This document shows, piece by piece, positions 58,143 through 64,000 of a DNA stretch of 64,000 bases. The translations under genes and the position numbers were made by a program. The notes below the pieces were generated by a model that saw only the letters and a list, made by a program, of their open reading frames with translations, searched no databases and was not told the DNA's origin. The number at the start of each line of letters is the position of its first letter. Within the stretch, counting starts at the first letter, position 1. Origin of the DNA: Micromonospora sp. RP3T (GTDB lineage: Bacteria > Actinomycetota > Actinomycetes > Mycobacteriales > Micromonosporaceae); assembly GCF_003027925.1 (NCBI RefSeq), contig NZ_PYPS01000010.1, forward strand, positions 62,001 to 126,000, in the 5' to 3' direction.

Positions 58143-58163
58143 CGCAACCGTACCGTCGTTGCG
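58143..58163. promoter_or_regulatory. Candidate TetR operator in tagG-tetR divergent space
   Basis: CGCAAC (58143-58148), nine bases, GTTGCG (58158-58163); the right arm abuts a TACATT -10 box (58165-58170) whose start point would fall at GTG 58178. Confidence 0.5.
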
Positions 58164-58177
58164 CTACATTGTCCCAC

Positions 58178-58810
58178 GTGACGACCGAGAAGAGGCGTGC
58201 CCCGGCCGGCGCGGCGGTGCTGCGCGGCGAGATCACCAGCGCCATCCGCACCGCCGTGATGCAGGAGTTGGCCGAGGTCGGCTACGGTCGCCTCTCGATC
58301 GAGGCGGTGGCCCGCCGGGCCGGCGTGAGCAAGACCGCGATCTACCGACGGTGGCGTTCCAAGCTCGACCTGGTGCTGGACATGGTCTCCGCGGTGGCCG
58401 GGCGGAACATCCCGCTGCTGGACACCGGGAGCCTCCTGGGCGACCTGGAGATCCTGCTGCACGTGATGGCGCGTGCGTTGCGTCACCGACTGGCCGCGCA
58501 GATCATCCCGGACCTGCTGGCCGAGGCCGCGCGCAACCCCCAGATCGCCGAGAAGCTCCAGACCGCGCTGGACGACTACCAGCAGGCCGTCGGCCGGATC
58601 CTGATCGGCCGGGCGGTGGAGCGCGGCGAGCTGTCCCCGGACACCGACCGGCGGGCCGCGGTCGACCTGATCGTCGGGCCGGTCTACTGGCGGATGGCCA
58701 TCTCCCGGGCCCCGCTGGAGGCGGCCGAGGTGCCCCGGATGGCCGCCGCGATCGTCGCGGCGCTGCGGGTAGCATGCTTGGGGCCTGCCCGCGACGAGGT
58801 GGAAGTGTGA
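58178..58810 (+). CDS. TetR-family transcriptional regulator
   Basis: 210 residues from GTG 58178, probably leaderless. Helix-turn-helix LSIEAVARRAGVSKTAIYRRWRSKLDLVLDMV and a ligand domain of the TetR C-33 type (LLAEAARNPQIAEKLQTALDDYQQAVGRI). Divergent from tagG and upstream of the aminosugar operon, so its likely targets are envelope-polymer genes. Ligand unknown. Confidence 0.93.
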   Translation: MTTEKRRAPAGAAVLRGEITSAIRTAVMQELAEVGYGRLSIEAVARRAGVSKTAIYRRWRSKLDLVLDMVSAVAGRNIPLLDTGSLLGDLEILLHVMARALRHRLAAQIIPDLLAEAARNPQIAEKLQTALDDYQQAVGRILIGRAVERGELSPDTDRRAAVDLIVGPVYWRMAISRAPLEAAEVPRMAAAIVAALRVACLGPARDEVEV

Positions 58811-58940
58811 GTCACTCGTCGATCATGAACAGCGCGGAACATCCGGTCGGACACTGAGCGCGAACGCAGCGTTTTCCGTCCAGACCGCTACCATCCCCCC
58901 GAACGTCCCCCACAGTCACGCGTCGACAGGAGGAAGCCCC

Positions 58941-60050
58941 ATGGCCGGGCCGCATCCAGAGTTCATTCCCCCAGCACGACCGATCATCGGCGAGGCCGAG
59001 ATCGAGGCGGCTGTCCGGGTGCTGCGGAGCGGCCGGGTGGTGCAGGGCCCCGAGGTCGCCGCGTTCGAGGAGGAGTTCGGCGACCTGGTCGCCGGCCGGC
59101 ACTGCGTCGCCGTCAACTCCGGCACGTCCGCGCTCCAGCTCACCCTGATGGCGCTCGGCTTCGGCCCGGGCGACGAGATCATCGTGCCCTCGTTCTCGTT
59201 CGCCGCCAGCGGCAACGCGGTCCGGCTGGTCGGCGCCGAGCCGGTCTTCGTGGACATCGAGCCGGGCAGCTTCTGCGTCGACCCGGAGGCGGTCGCCGCC
59301 GCGATCACCCCGAAGACGGTCGCCATCATGCCGGTGCACCTCTACGGCCACCCCGCCGCGATGGACCGGATCATGGCGATCGCGCAGCAGCACGGCCTGG
59401 CCGTCGTCGAGGACGCCGCCCAGGCGCACGGCGCCGAGCTGAACGGCACCCCGGTCGGCGCGTTCGGCACCGCCGGCTGCTTCAGCTTCTACCCGACCAA
59501 GAACATGCACTCCCTCGAGGGCGGCATGATCACCACCGCCGACGCCGGGCTCGCCCGCACGCTGCGGCTGCTGCGCAACCAGGGCATGGAGCAGCGGTAC
59601 GCCAACGAGATCGTCGGCGCCAACATGCGGATGACCGACGTGGCCGCCGCCATCGGCCGGGTGCAGCTCGGCCAGCTCGCCGGGTGGACCGAGCAGCGCC
59701 GCGCGAACGCCAAGTTCCTCGACTCCGCGATCACCGGCATGGTCACCCCGCCGGTCGCCGACGGCGCGAAGCACGTCTACCACCAGTACACGGTGCGGGT
59801 GACCGGCGACCGCGACGCCGCCCAGGCCCGCCTCACCGAGCTGGGCATCGGCAACGCGGTCTACTACCCGACCCCGATCCACCGGCTCAAGCCCTACCTG
59901 AACGCCGACGGCCAGCCCGGCCCGTGGGAGCTGCCGGAGACCGAGCGGGCCGCCGCCGAGGTGGTCTCGCTGCCGGTGCACCCGTCGCTGAGCCAGGCCG
60001 AGCTGGAGCGGATCGCCGACGCGGCGAACGTCGCGGGCGGTGCCCGATGA
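58941..60050 (+). CDS. DegT/DnrJ/EryC1 sugar aminotransferase (WbpE-like)
   Basis: 369 residues, ATG 58941 with AGGAGGAA upstream. Type I PLP fold: VAVNSGTSALQLTLMALGFGPGDEIIVPSFSF, VVEDAAQAHGAELNG, and the Schiff-base lysine in FSFYPTKNMHSLEGG. Its closest match by motif is the WbpE/ArnB-like group making amino or diamino uronic sugars. It overlaps the next gene by four bases. It starts a four-gene operon of sugar synthesis and transfer. Confidence 0.93.
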   Translation: MAGPHPEFIPPARPIIGEAEIEAAVRVLRSGRVVQGPEVAAFEEEFGDLVAGRHCVAVNSGTSALQLTLMALGFGPGDEIIVPSFSFAASGNAVRLVGAEPVFVDIEPGSFCVDPEAVAAAITPKTVAIMPVHLYGHPAAMDRIMAIAQQHGLAVVEDAAQAHGAELNGTPVGAFGTAGCFSFYPTKNMHSLEGGMITTADAGLARTLRLLRNQGMEQRYANEIVGANMRMTDVAAAIGRVQLGQLAGWTEQRRANAKFLDSAITGMVTPPVADGAKHVYHQYTVRVTGDRDAAQARLTELGIGNAVYYPTPIHRLKPYLNADGQPGPWELPETERAAAEVVSLPVHPSLSQAELERIADAANVAGGAR

Positions 60051-61075
60051 GCGGGGGACGCAAGCTGCGCGCCGGGCTGATCGGCCTCGGCGCCATGGGC
60101 CGCAACCACGCCCGGGTGCTGTCCAACCTGGACGGCGTCGAGCTGGTCGGCATCGTCGACCCGGCCGGCGCCACCACCGGCACGCTGCGCGCGCCGGTCG
60201 TGGCCGAGCTGAGCGACCTGCTGGCGCTGGGCGTCGACTACGCGGTGGTCGCCTGCCCGACCGCGCTGCACGAGTCGATCGGCCTGGAGCTGGCCGCCAA
60301 CGGTGTCTGCGCGTTGATCGAGAAGCCGCTCGCGCAGTCCGTCGAGGCGGCCACCAAGCTGGTCGACGCGTTCGAGACGGCCGGGCTGGTCGCCGGCGTC
60401 GGCCACATCGAGCGTTACAACCCGGCGTTGCAGAGCCTGCGTACCCGGCTGGAGGCCGGCGAGCTGGGCGAAGTCTTCCAGGTGGTCACCCGCCGGCAGG
60501 GCCCGTTCCCGCACCGCATCGCCGACGTCGGCGTGGTGATGGACCTGGCCACCCACGACATCGACCTGACCGCCTGGGTGACCGGCCAGGAATACACCTC
60601 GGTCGCCGCCCGCACGGTCTCCCGCAGCGGCCGGCTGCACGAGGACATGGTCGCCGTGGTCGGCACGCTCGCCGACGGCACCATGGTCAACCACCTGGTC
60701 AACTGGCTGAGCCCGCTCAAGGAGCGGTCCACCGTGGTCACCGGCGACAAGGGCTGCTTCGTCGCCGACACGCTCACCGCGGACCTCACCTTCTACGCCA
60801 ACGCCGCCATCGACACCGAGTGGGAGGCGCTGCGCGCGTTCCGCGGCGTGGCCGAGGGCGACATGGTCCGCTACGCCATCCCGAAGCGGGAACCGCTGCT
60901 GGTCGAGCACGAGCGCTTCCGCGACGCGGTCGAGGGCAAGCAGAGCGACATCGTCACGCTGCGGCAGGGGCTGCGTACCGTGCGGGTGGCGGCGGCGCTG
61001 CTGGAGTCCGCGTCCGACGGCAAGGTCGTGTCGGTCGTGTCGAGCGGCAGCGACGCGGAGCCGGCGCTGCAATGA
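60047..61075 (+). CDS. Gfo/Idh/MocA sugar dehydrogenase (WbpB-like)
   Basis: 342 residues from ATG 60047. Rossmann start RAGLIGLGAMGRNHARVL, EKPLAQSVEAATKLV with the catalytic Lys of EKP, GVGHIERYNPALQSL, and VVMDLATHDIDLTAWV as in WbpB/WlbA, which oxidise UDP-N-acetylglucosaminuronate at C3 for the DegT aminotransferase. The order WbpE-WbpB supports a UDP-2,3-diamino-uronate pathway. The N-acetyltransferase (WbpD) is not in the window. Four-base overlaps join it to both neighbours. Confidence 0.92.
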   Translation: MSGGRKLRAGLIGLGAMGRNHARVLSNLDGVELVGIVDPAGATTGTLRAPVVAELSDLLALGVDYAVVACPTALHESIGLELAANGVCALIEKPLAQSVEAATKLVDAFETAGLVAGVGHIERYNPALQSLRTRLEAGELGEVFQVVTRRQGPFPHRIADVGVVMDLATHDIDLTAWVTGQEYTSVAARTVSRSGRLHEDMVAVVGTLADGTMVNHLVNWLSPLKERSTVVTGDKGCFVADTLTADLTFYANAAIDTEWEALRAFRGVAEGDMVRYAIPKREPLLVEHERFRDAVEGKQSDIVTLRQGLRTVRVAAALLESASDGKVVSVVSSGSDAEPALQ

Positions 61076-62751
61076 GCCCCGCGCCGGTGCGGCGGACGGT
61101 CTCGGCGGTACGGCGGCGGATCCCCCGGCGGTGGCGCATCGCGCTCCGCCGGGCCGCCGCCGGCACCCGGCCCTTCCAGACCCCGTCGGTACGCGAGCTG
61201 TGCGAGCTGCCCGCCGGCACGCCGCTCCTGGTGCACGCCGGTGGGATCACGGCGGACCGGGCGCTGGACGGGGTGGTCCGGACGCTCGACCGGTTGCCCG
61301 AGTTCCACCTCGCGCTGGTCTGCGACGAGGCGGAGCGGGCGGCGGCCCGGGACCTGATCGACCGCGCCGGCAAGGCCCGTCGGCGGATCCACCAGGTGCC
61401 GCGCCCACGCGCGGTGACCGCCGCGTTCCTCGCCTCGGCGGACGTGGCCGTGTTCGGCTTCGACCCGGACGCCGGCCTGGCGCTGCTCGACACCTACCTC
61501 GCCGCCGGGCTGCGGATCGTCGCGGCGGACAGCCGGGTGGTCCGCGAGCACCTGACCCGACACGGAACCGGCGACCTCTTCGCGCCCGGCTCGCTGCCCT
61601 CCTTCGCGAAGGCGGTACAGCGGGCCCGGCAGCACGACGACGGGGCCGTCGCACCGGACGGGCACACGGTCGCGCCGATCGAGGCCGGCACCCCCGGCCC
61701 CTGGCGGGCGCTCGGCGCCGGTCCGGTCCGGTTGGGGCTGGGCACCGCCAACTACGCGGGGCAGCTCTCCGCCCTGGCCGTGGCGCTCACCACCGCCCGG
61801 ACGGACGTCGGCGTCGAGCTGGTGATGGCCAAGCCGCCGGAGACCTACCGCTACCCGGCGGACCGTTACCTGAACTACCCGGGCGAGCACCGGCTCGACG
61901 TGCAGGCGGAGCAGGCCCGCCGGGTGCTCGGCTGGTACACCCACCTGATCGTGGACGCGTTCCGTCCGGTGCTCGGCCGGGCCAACGGCGACGACATCGC
62001 CGCCGACCTGCCCGCGCTGCGTCGGGCCCGGCTCAAGGTCGCGCTTCTGGCGCACGGCAGCGAGATCCGCCATCCGGGCGCGCACCTGGAACGGCACGCC
62101 GAGTCCGCGTTCCGGGACGCCGACCCCGAACTGCGCGAGCGGCTCACCACGGTCGCCGAACGCAACCGGCGCACCGCCGAGGAGAGCGGCCTGCCGTTCT
62201 TCGTGACCACCCCCGACCTGCTGGACGACGTGCCGTTCGCCACCTGGGCGCCGCTGATCGTCGACGTGGACGCCTGGGCCTGCGACCGTCCGGTGCTGGA
62301 GCGCGCCCGGCCGGTGGTGCTGCACGCGCCGTCGAAGCGGTGGACCAAGGGCACCGACCGGCTCCTGCCCCGCTTGCGGGAGCTGCACGACCGCCACGTC
62401 ATCGACCTGCGCCTGGTGGAAGGGCTGCCGCACCACGAGATGCGCCGCCAGGTGCAGGACTGCGACATCGTGGTCGACCAGCTCGTGATGGGCAGCTACG
62501 GCACCTTCTCCTGCGAGGGGATGGCCGCCGGCCGGGTCGTCGTGGCGTACGTCAGCGAGGGCCCGCACCGGGCCGCCGGCGTCCGCCCGCCGATCGCCAA
62601 CGCCACGCCGGACACCCTCGTCAAGGCCATCGAGTCGCTGCTCGACGACCGGCCCGCCGCCGTCGCCCTCGCCGCGGAGGGCACGCGTTACGTCCGTGAC
62701 CAGCACGACGGGCGACGGACCGCCGAGGCGTTCGACGCCTTCCTCCGATAG
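61072..62751 (+). CDS. Glycosyltransferase with extra N-terminal GT-B-like half
   Basis: 559 residues from ATG 61072. Residues 40-200 look like a lone GT4 C-terminal Rossmann half (LLVHAGGITADRALDGVVRTL, DVAVFGFDPDAGLALLDTYLAAGLRIVAADS). From 225 onward a second transferase follows (LGLGTANYAGQLSALAVAL, VALLAHGSEIRHP, VVLHAPSKRWTKGTDRLLPRL, CDIVVDQLVMGSYGTFSCEGMAAGRVVVAYV). Only the second part looks complete. It probably adds a sugar to the glycan under construction. Joined by overlap to the WbpB-like gene. Family number cannot be told. Confidence 0.8.
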   Translation: MSPAPVRRTVSAVRRRIPRRWRIALRRAAAGTRPFQTPSVRELCELPAGTPLLVHAGGITADRALDGVVRTLDRLPEFHLALVCDEAERAAARDLIDRAGKARRRIHQVPRPRAVTAAFLASADVAVFGFDPDAGLALLDTYLAAGLRIVAADSRVVREHLTRHGTGDLFAPGSLPSFAKAVQRARQHDDGAVAPDGHTVAPIEAGTPGPWRALGAGPVRLGLGTANYAGQLSALAVALTTARTDVGVELVMAKPPETYRYPADRYLNYPGEHRLDVQAEQARRVLGWYTHLIVDAFRPVLGRANGDDIAADLPALRRARLKVALLAHGSEIRHPGAHLERHAESAFRDADPELRERLTTVAERNRRTAEESGLPFFVTTPDLLDDVPFATWAPLIVDVDAWACDRPVLERARPVVLHAPSKRWTKGTDRLLPRLRELHDRHVIDLRLVEGLPHHEMRRQVQDCDIVVDQLVMGSYGTFSCEGMAAGRVVVAYVSEGPHRAAGVRPPIANATPDTLVKAIESLLDDRPAAVALAAEGTRYVRDQHDGRRTAEAFDAFLR

Positions 62752-62791
62752 CCCGCCCGTGCCCGCCCCCGTCCACGAGGAGAAGCACCCG

Positions 62792-64000
62792 ATGCAAGCT
62801 GGCTCGAACACCGCTGCCCGACCGACCCGGGGCCGGGTGGTGATGCTGGTCGACAACGGGGTCCACGGCGACTCCCGGGTGCAGAAGGCCGCCCGGTCAG
62901 CGGCGGACGCCGGCTGGGAGGTCGTCCTGCTCGGCATCCGCAACGCCCGCTCCGAGGTGGACACCTGGCGGATCGGCGGCGCGGAGGTGCGCCTGCTGCG
63001 CGTGCCCAAGCCGCTGCACCGGCTGCCCCGGGAATACAGTCGCTCCCTGCGCCGGCCGCTGGCGTACGCGTCGACCAGCCGGGCCGCCTACCGGGTCCAG
63101 GAGATCAAGGCCTGGCAGGCCGACCTCTACGAGCGCCGGGTCCGCGCCCGGGCGCTCGACGGCGGGCCACCCGCCGCCGTGCGGCAGGCGGCCCAGCTGC
63201 CGTCCCGTGCCGTCGCCACGGCGCTGGCCCGCTGGGTCCGGTTCCGCAACGGGGAGACCCACCGGCTGCGCAAGGCCCAGCTCGACCCGGAGGCGCCGCT
63301 CACCCGGCTGCCCATCCGGCTCTGGCAGGGCGTGCTGGGCAACCGCGCCTGGCGTCGGCTGGACCCGGGCCTGTGGGACTTCGAGCTGGCGTTCCGCACC
63401 GCGCTCGACGAGCTGAAGCCGGACATCATCCACGCCAACGACTTCCGGATGCTCGGCATCGGGGCGCGGGCGACGCTGCGGGCCCGGGCCGCCGGCCGGC
63501 ACACCAAGCTGGTCTGGGACGCCCACGAGTTCGTCGGCGGCATCACCGGCCGGGCCGACAACCCGCGCTGGCTGCCGGCCCAGATCGCCTACACGGCCGA
63601 GTACGCGGCCTACCCGGACGCGGTGGTGACGGTCTCCGACACGCTCGCCGACCTGCTCCAGGAGACCCACGCCCTGCCCGAGCGGCCGGCCGTGGTGCTC
63701 AACGCCCCGATGGCCCCGCCGGCCGAGGCCGAGGGCGAGGTGCCGGACCTGCGGGCGCTGTGCGGCGTGGACGCCCGGACGCCGGTGCTCGTCTACTCCG
63801 GCGCGGTGAACCCGAGCCGGGGCTGTCAGATCATGGTGGAGGCGCTGCCGGAACTGCCCGACGTGCACGTCGCGTTCGTGACCATGAACCCGAACGGCGA
63901 CAACACGTTCTCCGAGCGGCTGCGGGAGCGGGCCGTCGAGCTGGGCGTCGCGGACCGGGTGCACCTGCTGCCGTACGTGGCGCACTGGCAGGTGGTGCCG
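62792..64000 (+). CDS. Glycosyltransferase family 4-like protein, 3' end beyond window
   Basis: At least 403 residues from ATG 62792 (GAGGAGAAG upstream); no stop before the right edge. VVMLVDNGVHGDSRVQKAARSAADAGWEVVLLG is the N-terminal GT4 half; IIHANDFRMLGIGA, LVWDAHEFVGGITG and VVTVSDTLADLL follow; VLVYSGAVNPSRGCQIMVEAL begins the C-terminal nucleotide-sugar half. An internal segment of about 100 residues (RVQEIKAWQADLYER... ETHRLRKAQL) is longer than usual. Fourth gene of the aminosugar operon, 40 bases after the previous stop. Confidence 0.88.
   Translation, partial: MQAGSNTAARPTRGRVVMLVDNGVHGDSRVQKAARSAADAGWEVVLLGIRNARSEVDTWRIGGAEVRLLRVPKPLHRLPREYSRSLRRPLAYASTSRAAYRVQEIKAWQADLYERRVRARALDGGPPAAVRQAAQLPSRAVATALARWVRFRNGETHRLRKAQLDPEAPLTRLPIRLWQGVLGNRAWRRLDPGLWDFELAFRTALDELKPDIIHANDFRMLGIGARATLRARAAGRHTKLVWDAHEFVGGITGRADNPRWLPAQIAYTAEYAAYPDAVVTVSDTLADLLQETHALPERPAVVLNAPMAPPAEAEGEVPDLRALCGVDARTPVLVYSGAVNPSRGCQIMVEALPELPDVHVAFVTMNPNGDNTFSERLRERAVELGVADRVHLLPYVAHWQVVP

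Noticed and set aside
62897..63985. 362-codon minus-strand frame at the right edge
   Set aside because: Antisense to the glycosyltransferase, which has a ribosome binding site and GT4 motifs; the antisense product has none.
1..64000. CRISPR array, tRNA, rRNA, insertion sequence or prophage
   Set aside because: No regularly spaced repeats, cloverleaf-like clusters, transposase or phage structural genes were seen by reading; a covariance-model scan was not possible.

Overview
The window is actinobacterial chromosome, most likely Micromonospora or a close relative in Micromonosporaceae. Grounds for this are GC well above 70 percent with G/C at nearly every third codon position, many GTG starts and one TTG start, 4-base ATGA gene overlaps, a DivIVA-like coiled-coil protein, secreted glycosidases with ricin-type or discoidin modules, a topoisomerase IV pair, and a c-di-AMP (ydaO) riboswitch in front of a secreted hydrolase. 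No rRNA, tRNA, insertion sequence or CRISPR array was seen. Genus-level placement is inference.

Layout. 1-5155: the edge of a DUF72 gene, then a NACHT NTPase of clearly lower GC (a probable acquired defence gene), then an overlapping rtcB-prfH ribosome/RNA repair pair. 5269-11653: secreted cyclophilin, GH18 chitinase, GH71/99-like glycosidase and a large-subunit catalase with a stress-sigma-type promoter. 11746-23027: Sfp-type phosphopantetheinyl transferase with a phosphoesterase, proline iminopeptidase, SH3-like secreted protein, a MerR/oxidoreductase divergon, a DivIVA-like protein, an operon joining a GH26-like enzyme to two MEDS-domain partner-switch proteins, a 2H phosphoesterase, DinB and GH88/105 genes. 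23162-30872: an SCP2-like protein coupled to a glycogen-debranching-type enzyme, membrane and hypothetical proteins, a second DinB, a second DUF72, and two genes with stress-sigma-type promoters.

30938-41797: flavohemoglobin and divergent NsrR with an 11-1-11 operator, methyltransferase, SGNH hydrolase, topoisomerase IV parE-parC, a long inverted repeat and G-quadruplex motif, uracil/xanthine permease and AlkB. 41840-48065: envelope polysaccharide genes (pyruvyl transferase, acyltransferase), two hypothetical genes, the riboswitch-controlled C39 peptidase and a lysozyme-fold secreted protein. 48523-52083: a PadR / membrane protein / ABC ATPase / permease / cis-prenyltransferase operon. 52240-64000: alpha/beta hydrolase, then teichoic-acid-type genes (polyol-phosphate polymerase, cytidylyltransferase-SDR fusion, TagH and TagG exporter), TetR, and an aminosugar/glycosyltransferase operon running off the right edge.

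How the parts connect. Cell-envelope work dominates the right half: polymer synthesis and export, decoration, lipid-carrier supply and wall-hydrolase control. The left and centre carry stress functions: NO and peroxide detoxification, alkylation repair, ribosome repair, and a putative general-stress regulon with three promoters of one architecture. The most novel-looking items are the NACHT/RtcB/PrfH neighbourhood, the PadR-ABC-prenyltransferase operon, the GH26-MEDS operon, and the RBS-masking hairpins below the c-di-AMP riboswitch.
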